A DNA stretch of 8,314 bases, taken from the NCBI GenBank assembly GCA_031268065.1, contig JAIRXX010000278.1, positions 1 through 8,314 on the forward strand, read 5' to 3'. The position numbers were made by a program, and so were the translations under genes. The DNA comes from Propionibacteriaceae bacterium (GTDB lineage: Bacteria; Actinomycetota; Actinomycetes; Propionibacteriales; Propionibacteriaceae). This document shows, piece after piece, positions 1 to 8,274 of the stretch (position 1 is the first letter of the stretch; the number at the start of each line of letters is the position of its first letter). The notes beneath the pieces were generated by a model. That model was not told where the DNA came from. It searched no databases and saw nothing but the letters and a program-made list of their open reading frames with translations.

Positions 1-150
1 ACACCACACGAGGGTACCGGGAAGCCGGAACCCCTCAAACACCTGCCCGGAGACTACTGGTCCAGGCGCATCGACGAGCAGAACAGGCTCGTGTACAAAG
101 TCGAGAACGGCCAGCTCAGGATCGCCTCCTGCCGGGACCACTACAAGTAA
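1..150 (+). CDS. yoeB: YoeB/Txe-family mRNA interferase toxin, C-terminal part (5' end outside window)
   Basis: The frame is open from base 1 to a TAA at 148-150 and gives 49 residues. They align without gaps to residues 37 to the end of E. coli YoeB (84 aa), with one extra terminal Lys. Conserved blocks are GKPEPLKH, YWSRRIDEQNRLVY and ASCRDHY. The residues known to matter for RNA cleavage in E. coli YoeB all have counterparts: Glu46 (in KPEP), Arg65 (in QNR) and the terminal His83-Tyr84 pair. Known for the family: YoeB is a ribosome-associated endoribonuclease that cuts mRNA at the A site and is neutralised by the antitoxin YefM, usually encoded just upstream; that region is outside the window. 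Three of its five Arg codons are AGG, which may point to acquisition, but the sample is tiny. It is convergent with argH (25 bp gap) and unlikely to be related to it functionally. Confidence 0.9.
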   Translation, partial: TPHEGTGKPEPLKHLPGDYWSRRIDEQNRLVYKVENGQLRIASCRDHYK

Positions 151-175
151 AACCTGCGGGCATTGACGCTCTCGC

Positions 176-1576
<1,401 letters not shown>

Positions 1577-2038
1577 TCACATCTCCAGCAAATTCTGCGC
1601 CATCGCCTGCCCGCCGCGTGGATCGCGGGTTATCAGCAGCACGGTGTCGTCCCCGGCTATGGTGCCAAGAATCTCGTCCCAACCCATCCTGTCCACGGCG
1701 GAGGCGAAATACTGCGCCGCCCCAGGCGGGGTGCGCAGCACGGCCAGATTGGCCGAGCTTTCCGCGCTCAGCAGCAATTCGGCGCAGACCTTGGCGAGTC
1801 GGGCATGCGCCGTCGTACCGCCCTGCTCAGCCTCGGTGAGGGCATAGCGGAAACCAGAATCGGTCCGCACCCGAACCGCTCCCAACTCCAGCAAATCCTT
1901 GCTCAAAGTTCCCTGGGTGACGGCGATCCCCTCACCAGCCAACAGCTGGGCCAATTCCACCTGGCTGGCCACCAAGCCGCGCTCGATCAATTCACCGATC
2001 CGGGCCTGCCGGGCGGATTTGGTCAACGGCTTGCTCAC
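1577..2038 (-). CDS. argR: Arginine repressor ArgR
   Basis: This is the transcriptional regulator of arginine genes; in the family it forms hexamers and uses arginine as co-repressor. The protein is 153 aa, close to family length. An N-terminal winged helix-turn-helix spans about residues 8-68, with the recognition-helix region VTQGTLSKDLLELGAV at 40-55. The C-terminal oligomerisation and arginine-binding domain includes LAVLRTPPGAAQY (98-110) and GTIAGDDT (125-132), whose Asp130-Asp131 match the arginine-binding Asp128-Asp129 of E. coli. The Ser-Arg pair of the recognition helix (Ser47-Arg48 in E. coli, usually SRDL in actinobacteria) is Ser46-Lys47 here (codon AAG at 1898-1900). The start codon is GTG at 2038, preceded on the minus strand by a G-rich stretch (GGCGGGGGG) as the likely ribosome site. 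It lies 34 bp after argD and 9 bp before argH, so it is co-transcribed with the genes it should repress, through the boxes at argC. Confidence 0.96.
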   Translation of the reverse strand: MSKPLTKSARQARIGELIERGLVASQVELAQLLAGEGIAVTQGTLSKDLLELGAVRVRTDSGFRYALTEAEQGGTTAHARLAKVCAELLLSAESSANLAVLRTPPGAAQYFASAVDRMGWDEILGTIAGDDTVLLITRDPRGGQAMAQNLLEM

Positions 2039-2072
2039 CTGGACGGCCCCCCGCCGAGCGCCCCCAAGCCCC

Positions 2073-3302
2073 TCACCGGGCCGCCTTGATCAACTCCGGC
2101 AGCGCGTCGATGAACGTGTCAAGCTGTTTGGCGGTGATGATCAACGGCGGGGCCAGGCGCAGCACATTGGGCCTGGGCGCGTTGATGACGAAGCCCGCGT
2201 CCAACGCGACCCGCGCCACATCGGCGGCGATCGCCGGACGCAGCACAATCCCGCAGAGCAAGCCGCGCCCACGCACCGACTCCACCTCGAAAAGATTCAA
2301 CTTCTCTATCCGGGTCTCCAACCGCGCTGCCAGCTTAACCGCGTGCTTCATCAAACCCTGGCGCTCGACAGCTTTGATCGTCGCCAACCCGGCTGCCGCC
2401 GCCACCGGATTGCCGCCAAAAGTGCTCCCATGCGATCCCGGACCAAGCAGGTCGGCAGCAGCGCCGGTGGCCACGCAAGCGCCCATCGGAAAACCGTTGC
2501 CCAGCCCTTTTGCCAGGGTCACGATGTCGGCGGTGACCCCTGACGGTTGGCTGGCCAGCCAAGTTCCGGTGCGCCCCATGCCGGTCTGTATCTCGTCCAG
2601 CCAGAGCAGGGCACCCGCCTTCTGGGTGATCTTGCGCACCTCGGCCAGATAGCCGTCGTCGGGCACCACGATGCCGTTTTCGCCCTGGATCGGCTCTACG
2701 ATGACGGCGGCCACCGAATCGTCAATGATCCTGGCCAGCCTGGTCGAGTTGCCGTAGGGCACGAATTCCACGATTCCGGGCAGCGGCTCGAATGGCTCCC
2801 GATAGGGCTTGTTCCAAGTCAGCGCCAACGCGCCCATGCTCCGTCCGTGGAAAGCCCCCTCCATTGCGATGATCTTCTTCCGCCCGGTCATCCGGGTGAG
2901 TTTCAAACCCGCCTCGTTGGCTTCGGTGCCGGAATTGGCGAAGAAGACCTTGGCGACCCGGCCCGGATCGTTCGCGGTGGCGAATTCGATCAATTTGCCC
3001 GCCAGCGCAACTTGTTCGCCGGTGGCGAAGAAATTGGAGACGTGCCCGAGGGTGGCCAACTGCGCCGACACCGCCTCGACCACTTTCGGATGGGCGTGTC
3101 CGAGCACATTTACGGCAATCCCGGCCAGCAAATCCAGATATTTGTTATCCTCCGCGTCCCAGAGGTAGACACCCTCACCGCGCACAAAGACCCGCTGCGG
3201 GGCGCCGAAAGTGTTCATCATCACCTGCTGATAGCGCTGGGTGATTATTTCGCTGGCGCTGTCAACCCCGGCGAGAGTTTCGGTCTGCGATTTCTTATTC
3301 AT
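2073..3302 (-). CDS. argD: Acetylornithine aminotransferase (PLP-dependent)
   Basis: This enzyme converts N-acetylglutamate 5-semialdehyde plus glutamate to N2-acetylornithine and 2-oxoglutarate. The protein is 409 aa, a class-III aminotransferase of usual length. Visible landmarks are [12 protein letters not shown] (61-72), [13 protein letters not shown] (89-101), the phosphate-binding SGTEANE (124-130), GAFHGRS (149-155), [13 protein letters not shown] (234-246) with the PLP-ring Asp236, and the Schiff-base lysine Lys265 in TLAKGLGNG. The ATG at 3302 overlaps the argB TGA by 4 bp (ATGA), so translation is probably coupled; no strong separate ribosome site is seen. The N-terminus is about 20 residues longer than the conserved [11 protein letters not shown] start region, and the overlap favours this start. 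The actinobacterial argF that often follows argD is not present: only 34 bp separate this stop from argR. Confidence 0.97.
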   Translation of the reverse strand: MNKKSQTETLAGVDSASEIITQRYQQVMMNTFGAPQRVFVRGEGVYLWDAEDNKYLDLLAGIAVNVLGHAHPKVVEAVSAQLATLGHVSNFFATGEQVALAGKLIEFATANDPGRVAKVFFANSGTEANEAGLKLTRMTGRKKIIAMEGAFHGRSMGALALTWNKPYREPFEPLPGIVEFVPYGNSTRLARIIDDSVAAVIVEPIQGENGIVVPDDGYLAEVRKITQKAGALLWLDEIQTGMGRTGTWLASQPSGVTADIVTLAKGLGNGFPMGACVATGAAADLLGPGSHGSTFGGNPVAAAAGLATIKAVERQGLMKHAVKLAARLETRIEKLNLFEVESVRGRGLLCGIVLRPAIAADVARVALDAGFVINAPRPNVLRLAPPLIITAKQLDTFIDALPELIKAAR

Positions 3303-4210
3303 GCGACCACCATCGTTCCGACTCCTTCATCAGTGAAGATTTCCAATAGCACGCAGTGTGCCACACGACCGTCCATGACCGTAGCCCTTGGCACGCCACT
3401 GTCCACGGCTTGAAGACAAGCTTCCATTTTCGGCACCATACCCGAAGCCAGTCCGGGCAGCATCTGCCGCAATTCGGCGGCGCCGATCTCGCGGATGAGC
3501 TGGCTGGTGTCCGGCCAATTCGCGTACAGCCCCGGCACGTCGGTGAGCACGATCAGGCGCTCGGCGCCGAGCGAAACTGCCAGCGCGGCGGCGGCGGTGT
3601 CGGCGTTGACATTGTGTACCTGCCCCTCCTCGTCCGGGGCAACGGTCGCGATCACCGGGATGCGCCCGGCGTTGATCAGATCGAGCACCGTTTCGGGGCG
3701 GACCTTGGCGACTTCCCCGACCAAGCCCAAATCGACCGGCTGGCCGTCTACGCTCAACCCTTTGCGCTCGGCGGTGAGCAGGCCGGCGTCTTCCCCGGAC
3801 AATCCGACGGCGAGCGGGCCGTGGGCGTTGAGCAGGCCCACCAATTCCCGGTTGACCTGCCCCATCAACACCATCCGCACCACGTCCATCGCCTCCGGCG
3901 TGGTCACCCGCAACCCGGATTTGAATTCGCTCTCGATGCCGAGCCTGGCCAGCATGGCCGAGATTTGCGGGCCGCCGCCATGCACCACGACGGGTTTGAC
4001 CCCGGCCAGGCGCAGGAAAACGATGTCCTCGGCAAAAGCGGCTTTGAGCCGTTCGTCAACCATCGCGTTGCCGCCGTATTTGATCACGATGACCTTGCCG
4101 GTGTACTGCCGCAACCAGGGCAGCGCCTCGACTAGGACCGCCGCCTTGCGCCGGGCCGACTTGGCGTCGGACTTAGAAATGTCGGTGGCGGGTTGGATGC
4201 TATTAGCCAT
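3299..4210 (-). CDS. argB: Acetylglutamate kinase (probably arginine-inhibited type)
   Basis: This enzyme phosphorylates N-acetylglutamate with ATP, usually the controlled step in organisms that recycle acetyl groups. The protein is 303 aa with an amino-acid-kinase fold: KYGGNAM (44-50, phosphate binding), VHGGGPQIS (77-85, acetylglutamate binding), NVNADTAA (201-208) and GMVPKM (258-263, the catalytic-lysine region). Two features fit the hexameric arginine-sensitive class: about 37 residues before the first core strand, which would form the regulatory N-terminal helix, and the C-terminal block [15 protein letters not shown] (286-300). Feedback inhibition by arginine is therefore inferred from sequence. 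The ATG at 4210 is forced, because an in-frame TGA lies two codons upstream. An AGGAG sequence (4226-4230 on the minus strand) sits about 15 nt away, rather far. The gene is 38 bp after argJ and overlaps argD by 4 bp. Confidence 0.97.
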   Translation of the reverse strand: MANSIQPATDISKSDAKSARRKAAVLVEALPWLRQYTGKVIVIKYGGNAMVDERLKAAFAEDIVFLRLAGVKPVVVHGGGPQISAMLARLGIESEFKSGLRVTTPEAMDVVRMVLMGQVNRELVGLLNAHGPLAVGLSGEDAGLLTAERKGLSVDGQPVDLGLVGEVAKVRPETVLDLINAGRIPVIATVAPDEEGQVHNVNADTAAAALAVSLGAERLIVLTDVPGLYANWPDTSQLIREIGAAELRQMLPGLASGMVPKMEACLQAVDSGVPRATVMDGRVAHCVLLEIFTDEGVGTMVVA

Positions 4211-4248
4211 GATGGTTCACTCAATCTCCTGGCCTGGCAAAGCCGCGC

Positions 4249-5436
4249 TCATGACGAGTAGGCGCTGTTCTCGTGGATGTAGTCATGGGTCAGGTCATTC
4301 GTCCAAAGGGTCACCCGCTGGTCCCCGGCATGGAGGTCGACCGAGATGCACACCTCGCGGGCCGAAAGATCGACGCGGCTGCGGTCCTCTCCGACGCCCC
4401 CGCCCCGGCAGACGGTGACCCCGTTCATCACCACATCCACCTGGTCGGGGTCGAAGGGGGCCACTTCGGGCGGCACAGTGCCCGCCGCGGAGAGGATGCG
4501 GCCCCAATTCGGGTCGTTGCCGAAGATGGCCGCCTTGAACAGATTGGAACGGGCGATGGCGCGGGCCACTTCCAAACCGGCTGACTCGGTGGCGGAGTTG
4601 ACCACGTCGATCCGGATGTCGTGGCTGGCGCCCTCGGCGTCGCTGATCAAGTCCAACGCCAGCTTTTCGCAGACGGAAGTGAGCAGCGAGGTGAACTGGC
4701 CCTCCGGCAGCGATATCTCGCTCGACCCGCTGGCCAGCAGGATAACGGTGTCGTTGGTGGACATGCAGCCGTCGGAGTCGATGCGGTTGAAGCTCTGCCC
4801 CACCGCCGCTTCCAGACAGCGTTGGGCGGTGCGGCTGTCGATCTTCACATCAGTGGTGACGACCACCAGCATTGTGGCCAGTCCAGGGGCCAGCATTCCC
4901 GCGCCTTTGGCCATCCCCCCGACGACCACCGGCCCCAAGAACGTTTCGTGGGCCAGCGAGAAATGCTTCGGGTGCGAGTCCGTGGTGATGATCGCGGCAG
5001 CCGCGTCCGGACCGCCTGCGGTGCTGAGCCGCGCGTAGGCGTCATCCAGGCCCGGCAGCAATTTATCCATTTTCAACGGCTCGCCGATCAAGCCGGTGGA
5101 GCAAACCAATATCTGCTCCAACGGCAATTGCAGCAGTTTGGCCGCTTTGGCGGCGGTGCTTTCGGTGTCGGCGAATCCCGCCGCCTGGGTGCAGGCATTG
5201 GCCCCAGCCGAATTCAACACCACGGCACGCGGCGCACTGCCCAATTGCGCGTTGCGCGCCATCGCCGCCCGCGACCATTGCACCGGTGCGGCGGCGAAGC
5301 GGTTGCTGGTGAAAACAGCCGCCGCAGCTGGGTGCGGGCCGCCGTTCACCACTAGGGCTAGATCTGGATTTCCATTCGCTTTCATACCCGAGGCGACCCC
5401 AGCCGCCTGGAATCCGCTCGGCGCAGTGACGCTCAT
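4249..5436 (-). CDS. argJ: Glutamate N-acetyltransferase / ornithine acetyltransferase (ArgJ)
   Basis: ArgJ transfers the acetyl group from N-acetylornithine to glutamate, releasing ornithine and closing the acetyl cycle; some family members also use acetyl-CoA to make acetylglutamate. The protein is 395 aa, full length. It is an Ntn-type enzyme that cleaves itself before a threonine: here [14 protein letters not shown] (178-191 region) places the cut between Ala187 and Thr188, Thr188 becoming the beta-subunit nucleophile. Other landmarks are CSTGLIG (112-118), which contains the usual oxyanion-hole Thr-Gly pair, and [19 protein letters not shown] further on is also conserved. The usual NPNM before the cut is APGL here. 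The ATG at 5436 overlaps the argC TGA by 4 bp. Whether it is mono- or bifunctional cannot be read from the sequence; no separate acetylglutamate synthase gene is in the window. Confidence 0.97.
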   Translation of the reverse strand: MSVTAPSGFQAAGVASGMKANGNPDLALVVNGGPHPAAAAVFTSNRFAAAPVQWSRAAMARNAQLGSAPRAVVLNSAGANACTQAAGFADTESTAAKAAKLLQLPLEQILVCSTGLIGEPLKMDKLLPGLDDAYARLSTAGGPDAAAAIITTDSHPKHFSLAHETFLGPVVVGGMAKGAGMLAPGLATMLVVVTTDVKIDSRTAQRCLEAAVGQSFNRIDSDGCMSTNDTVILLASGSSEISLPEGQFTSLLTSVCEKLALDLISDAEGASHDIRIDVVNSATESAGLEVARAIARSNLFKAAIFGNDPNWGRILSAAGTVPPEVAPFDPDQVDVVMNGVTVCRGGGVGEDRSRVDLSAREVCISVDLHAGDQRVTLWTNDLTHDYIHENSAYSS

Positions 5437-6497
5437 GGCGCTACTCCTATCGTTGTCAGCCCGGTGGTCTCGGTGAGGCCCAAGGCAAGGTTGATGGACT
5501 GAAGCCCGGCTCCAGCTGTTCCCTTGACCAGGTTATCGATGGCGCATACCGACACCAAACGTCCGGCACGCTCATCGATGGCAATTTGGATCAGCGCGGT
5601 ATTCGCCCCCAAAGTGGCGGCGGTGCTGGGCCAACTGCCTTCGGGCAAAAGCTGGACGAATGGCTCGCCTGCGTAGGCCTGCTCCCAGGCTTCGCGCGCC
5701 GACTGGCCCCAGGATGCCAATCTTGCGGTGCAGGTGGCCAGGATTCCCCGCGCCATCGGCACCAGCGTCGGGGTGAAGCTGATCCGCACCTGCCCAGCTT
5801 GGGTTTTGCCGAGGTTCTGCTCTATTTCCGGGATGTGCCGGTGCGTCCCACCCACCGCATACGGGCTGGCCGCGCCCAGGATTTCCGCCGCCAGCAAGCC
5901 AGGCTTGGGCGATTTGCCCGCCCCGCTGACGCCGTTGGCCAATACGGCGACCAGATCGGCTGGCTCGATGATTCCCGAGGCCAGGCCGGGAGCCAAGGCC
6001 AGGGTGACTGCGGTGACATTGCATCCCGGCACGGCGATCCGCTTGGCGCCTCTGAGCGCATCCCGCTGTTTGCCCGCCGCAGCGCCGCTGCCCAGCAGCA
6101 ATTCAGGCATACCGTATGTCCAAGTGCCCGGATGCTCGCCGCCGTAGTATTTCTCCCAGGCGGCGGCAGACTCCAGCCGGTGGTCGGCGCCCAGATCGAC
6201 CAAGATCGAATCCGGCGATGTCTGTTCCAATTCGTCGGCCAGCGCCCCAGACGCGCCGTGCGGAAGCGCCAGGCAGATCACGTCGTGCCCAGCCAGCGTC
6301 GCAGCCGTTGTGTCTGCGATGATTCGGTCAGCCAGCGGCAGCAGGTGGGGATGGTGATCCCGCATCCGGTCACCAGCGCTAGCCCTGGCGGTGAGCGCGC
6401 CTATCTCAAAATCAGGATGCCCCAGCAACAGCCGCAGCATCTCGCCGCCGGCGTAACCCGTGGCGCCAGCGATAGCCACCCGATAAGTCATAGGCAT
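5433..6497 (-). CDS. argC: N-acetyl-gamma-glutamyl-phosphate reductase
   Basis: This enzyme reduces N-acetylglutamyl phosphate with NADPH to the semialdehyde used by ArgD. It is the first gene of the operon. With the 6497 start the protein has 354 aa, a normal length. Landmarks are the NADP-binding GATGYAGGE (11-19), ALPHGAS (77-83), DLGADHRL (101-108), the nucleophile Cys159 in VPGCNVTAV, and [11 protein letters not shown] (217-227) with the catalytic-histidine region. Two ATGs compete. The one at 6497 has only a GGGG run 7 nt upstream as a ribosome site. The one at 6491 (protein [13 protein letters not shown]) matches the usual family N-terminus and lies where the predicted promoter would start transcription, so a leaderless message of 352 aa is plausible. 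I give the longer form as the coordinate. Two candidate ArgR boxes overlap the start region. Confidence 0.97.
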   Translation of the reverse strand: MPMTYRVAIAGATGYAGGEMLRLLLGHPDFEIGALTARASAGDRMRDHHPHLLPLADRIIADTTAATLAGHDVICLALPHGASGALADELEQTSPDSILVDLGADHRLESAAAWEKYYGGEHPGTWTYGMPELLLGSGAAAGKQRDALRGAKRIAVPGCNVTAVTLALAPGLASGIIEPADLVAVLANGVSGAGKSPKPGLLAAEILGAASPYAVGGTHRHIPEIEQNLGKTQAGQVRISFTPTLVPMARGILATCTARLASWGQSAREAWEQAYAGEPFVQLLPEGSWPSTAATLGANTALIQIAIDERAGRLVSVCAIDNLVKGTAGAGLQSINLALGLTETTGLTTIGVAP

Positions 6498-6506
6498 GAT
6501 TATGCC
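6493..6506. promoter_or_regulatory. Candidate ArgR operator (ARG box), start-proximal
   Basis: The sequence GGCATGATTATGCC is a perfect palindrome with 5-bp arms around the 4-bp centre GATT. The classical ARG box is TGAAT-4-ATTCA, so the geometry (two 5-bp half sites and a 4-bp AT-rich centre) agrees, while bases at several arm positions differ. It covers the first ATG of argC and the predicted -10. A near-identical box lies 20 bp upstream. Function is inferred from position, symmetry, pairing and the argR gene in the same operon. Confidence 0.65.
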
Positions 6507-6528
6507 CCATCTGGAATGATTATTCCAA
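6499..6528 (-). promoter_or_regulatory. Candidate argC operon promoter overlapping both ARG boxes
   Basis: On the minus strand, TTGGAA (6528-6523; 4 of 6 to TTGACA) and CATAAT (6504-6499; 5 of 6 to TATAAT) are separated by 18 bp. Transcription would start about 7-8 nt below the -10, at 6492-6491, on the A of the second argC ATG. The -35 falls in the distal ARG box and the -10 in the proximal one, so a bound ArgR hexamer would block RNA polymerase. An alternative -10, AATAAT (6524-6519), has no good -35 partner. Confidence 0.5.
6512..6527. promoter_or_regulatory. Candidate ArgR operator (ARG box), start-distal
   Basis: The sequence TGGAATGATTATTCCA has perfect 6-bp arms (TGGAAT / ATTCCA) around the same GATT centre as the neighbouring box. 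The core GAAT-GATT-ATTC matches the ARG-box consensus TGAAT-wwww-ATTCA except for the outermost base pair. Its centre (6519.5) is exactly 20 bp, about two helical turns, from the centre of the proximal box (6499.5). That is close to the 20-21 bp spacing of paired ARG boxes known from E. coli. Confidence 0.75.
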
Positions 6529-6534
6529 ACCGCC

Positions 6535-6560
6535 GCCCGCGCCAGCCAGATTGCGCGGGC
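6535..6560. repeat. GC-rich inverted repeat (8-bp perfect arms, 10-nt loop)
   Basis: GCCCGCGC (6535-6542) and GCGCGGGC (6553-6560) are perfect complements around CAGCCAGATT. No T-run follows on either strand, so it is not a canonical terminator. It lies just upstream of the predicted argC promoter in the divergent region. It could be an RNA hairpin if transcription starts further out, a protein site, or chance in GC-rich DNA. Confidence 0.5.
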
Positions 6561-6575
6561 AAAGCCACGCGCGCA

Positions 6576-6592
6576 GTCTGCGCCGCGCAGAC
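6576..6592. repeat. Perfect short inverted repeat (7-bp arms, 3-nt loop)
   Basis: GTCTGCG (6576-6582) and CGCAGAC (6586-6592) flank CCG. It is a compact hairpin or operator-like palindrome about midway between argC and the lipoprotein gene. No T-tract follows on either strand. Its role is unknown. Confidence 0.45.
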
Positions 6593-6664
6593 CAAGGACG
6601 CGATGAGATCGGGTTGGATGGGCAGTACTGGGTGAACGGAAAGGATCGCTATGAACTCACTTAA

Positions 6665-6685
6665 CCTAGGCGAAGTTTCGCTAGG
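6665..6685 (+). repeat. Inverted repeat in the leader of the lipoprotein gene (hairpin 1)
   Basis: CCTAGGCGAA (6665-6674) pairs with TTCGCTAGG (6677-6685) with one bulged G and a GT centre (in RNA the innermost pairs would open to form a loop). It lies between two alternative start codons of the downstream gene (6651 and 6747). It may be an RNA stem-loop in the 5' leader or a DNA operator. No T-run follows. Confidence 0.5.
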
Positions 6686-6691
6686 CAAACC

Positions 6692-6715
6692 CTCAAGCCA
6701 TGCGGGATACTTGAG
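6692..6715 (+). repeat. Inverted repeat in the leader of the lipoprotein gene (hairpin 2)
   Basis: CTCAAG (6692-6697) and CTTGAG (6710-6715) are perfect complements around a 12-nt loop. It starts 7 nt after hairpin 1 and ends about 20 nt before the AAAGGA ribosome site used by the ATG at 6747, so it could affect translation. I compared it from memory with common riboswitch cores and saw no match. Confidence 0.4.
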
Positions 6716-6732
6716 CAAGGCAAATGGGAAAG

Positions 6733-6738
6733 AAAGGA
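6733..6738 (+). promoter_or_regulatory. Ribosome binding site that decides the lipoprotein start
   Basis: AAAGGA sits 8 nt before the ATG at 6747, ideal spacing. The next in-frame ATG at 6786, right before the hydrophobic segment, has no such site. A second AAAGGA (6640-6645) lies 5 nt before the in-frame ATG at 6651, but starting there would put the lipobox Cys at residue 66, far too deep for an ordinary signal peptide. Confidence 0.6.
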
Positions 6739-6746
6739 ACGCCCGA

Positions 6747-8165
6747 ATGGTAGCCCCTCCCTCCACAACCCAACACCGCCCTCCGATGTTCCGCACCCTG
6801 TTATTGCTGATTGGCCTGGTCATGGGTGGATTGGCGTTCACCGGCTGCAGCACCGACCCCCGCGTTAACGCCATCCAGGAAGCTGTGGACAGCTACCAAT
6901 TCGAGCATCCCGAGGTCTATCGGCTCACCGTGGAAGACCTGGAGGAGCAGCTCAAAGATTTCGCCGACGCAAAGCAGTTCTCCTTGGCGGTGCGCGCCAG
7001 CGCCATCGATCCCAGCCGATTGGACCTCGACACGTTGCTTCCCGGCGGCAAGCCGCTTGAATTGGAAAGCGGCGACGGCGCGGTGACCGACGGCACCTAT
7101 CTCGCCATGCGCAACGAGGCGAGAGGCGAACTCAAGGAATTGGCCACCGCCGCCTCCGACGCGGCGACGGTTGAATTGTCGATACCGATGACGCTGGCCG
7201 AGAGCGAGGGCGAATGGATCGCTGAGATAAACACCGCTCCCACCGATGACAGCTTCGACGCCGAGTTGGTGAGCAAGGCGATGGTCCGCAGCAGGCAGTG
7301 GACGATGATAGCCGCCGAGTTGACCACCGGCATTTGGAAGGAAATCATTTTCCCCGACGCCGGCCAAGCCTTTTTCGACAGCGTTGAGATTGACGAAATC
7401 GCCCCTGCCGACTCTGGCGCCTACAACGAGGTGAGAGCCGCCCTTGCCTACCCCGATCCGGCACAGGTTTACGAAGCCGCCGCCCAGGCGGTCTACGACG
7501 ATTACAACTCCAAGACCGAACCAATTTTCGGCTCCATCACTGAGAAGGAATTCGAGCAGAAGATGGATTCCGAGGCTGGTCCGCTCAGCGCCGACCAGAG
7601 CGGAGCTGCCGTGATCAAGCTGACCACGCGCACGGTGGACACGCTGCCAGCCAACGAATTGACCGTTGACATGCTGGCGGCAAACATCGCCGAGACCACC
7701 GACATCGAAGTGGTTTCCTCCGATGTGTCGTTGAGTTCGCCGCCTGGCGAAGCCAAGAGCGATGCCATGAAACCCAAGATCGACAAGCTGAACAAAGAAA
7801 AGGTGGTCAAGAAAGTCAAGCTGCCCGGTTCCAAAGTGGTCCAAGGCAAGAGCAGCGGCACACTGGTGAAAATCACTTCCAAAGGATCGCCAGACAAAGT
7901 GATCACCTTCAAAAAGGGTTCCAAAGTGCAGCTCAAAGTGCTGGTCCGGGCGAAGAAGAGCGTCAACGTCCGCCTCCCACCGGGCAAATACACCCTCGTC
8001 TTCGGCTCCGGCCCAGACTGGTACGGCGGCAAGTACACCTACGGCCCGACCGGCGCCTACGCCAAGTCGACCATGACGATCAAGGGCTACCCGTACTACC
8101 ACACGCTGACCATCAACACCAGCGGCGGAAACATGGGTTCCAGCTACGCCCCCTACGAGTATTAG
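6747..8165 (+). CDS. Predicted lipoprotein of unknown function with a C-terminal beta-rich domain
   Basis: I do not recognise a named family. With the 6747 start the protein is 472 aa. A signal peptide has MFRT followed by LLLLIGLVMGGLAFTG and Cys34 (codon 6846-6848); the lipobox is FTG-C, with Phe rather than Leu at -3, so lipidation and surface anchoring are likely but not certain. The middle (about 35-345) is acidic and looks alpha/beta, with helical stretches such as LTVEDLEEQLKDFADAK and VYEAAAQAVYDDYN. Residues about 345-400 are very Lys-rich (KIDKLNKEKVVKKVKLPGSK). The last about 100 residues look beta-rich and aromatic, with PPGKYTLVFGSGPDWYGGKY near 411-430 and ten Tyr in the final 50 residues. 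From memory, a P-x-G-x-Y ... WYG ... FG/YG pattern recurs at the C-terminus of secreted proteins of unknown function in gut bacteria. The 96 nt before 6747 have clearly lower third-position GC than the body, supporting the shorter form; the longest reading begins at 6651 (504 aa). The gene is divergent from argC and probably unrelated to arginine. Confidence 0.85.
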   Translation: MVAPPSTTQHRPPMFRTLLLLIGLVMGGLAFTGCSTDPRVNAIQEAVDSYQFEHPEVYRLTVEDLEEQLKDFADAKQFSLAVRASAIDPSRLDLDTLLPGGKPLELESGDGAVTDGTYLAMRNEARGELKELATAASDAATVELSIPMTLAESEGEWIAEINTAPTDDSFDAELVSKAMVRSRQWTMIAAELTTGIWKEIIFPDAGQAFFDSVEIDEIAPADSGAYNEVRAALAYPDPAQVYEAAAQAVYDDYNSKTEPIFGSITEKEFEQKMDSEAGPLSADQSGAAVIKLTTRTVDTLPANELTVDMLAANIAETTDIEVVSSDVSLSSPPGEAKSDAMKPKIDKLNKEKVVKKVKLPGSKVVQGKSSGTLVKITSKGSPDKVITFKKGSKVQLKVLVRAKKSVNVRLPPGKYTLVFGSGPDWYGGKYTYGPTGAYAKSTMTIKGYPYYHTLTINTSGGNMGSSYAPYEY

Positions 8166-8243
8166 GGCGTGGCTTAACAGCCCACTGGCGGCCCCCCTTC
8201 TCATCGAATACAACCGCTTCCTCGTTCAACACCTCAGCGTGGG

Positions 8244-8269
8244 GCGCGAGTGATGGCGCTCTTTGTTTT
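8244..8269 (+). terminator. Weak candidate rho-independent terminator
   Basis: GCGC (8244-8247) can pair with GCGC (8256-8259) around an 8-nt loop and is followed by TCTTTGTTTT. The stem is only 4 bp and lies about 80 bp after the lipoprotein stop, so this is a tentative call; the T-rich stretch is the better half of the evidence. Confidence 0.3.
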
Positions 8270-8274
8270 GCGGT

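Noticed and set aside
151..175. Bidirectional terminator between yoeB and argH
   Set aside because: Only 3-bp complementarities are visible in these 25 bp and there is no T-run on either strand.
2039..2072. Remnant of argF between argD and argR
   Set aside because: The gap is 34 bp of G/C-rich sequence with no recognisable coding remnant.
6651..6746. Starting the lipoprotein at 6651
   Set aside because: It has a good ribosome site, but would place 45 residues before the signal peptide, and the stretch has non-coding-like third positions and two hairpins. Kept as an alternative rather than the main call.
6660..6750. Riboswitch upstream of the lipoprotein gene
   Set aside because: The two hairpins and a CAAACC between them suggested a riboswitch, but I could not match the conserved core of c-di-GMP, c-di-AMP, ZTP, TPP, SAM-IV, fluoride or preQ1 types.
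6801..8213. A 470-codon open frame on the minus strand opposite the lipoprotein gene
   Set aside because: Its Gly/Val/His-rich translation is typical of a shadow frame. The plus-strand frame has a ribosome site, a signal peptide and a lipobox.
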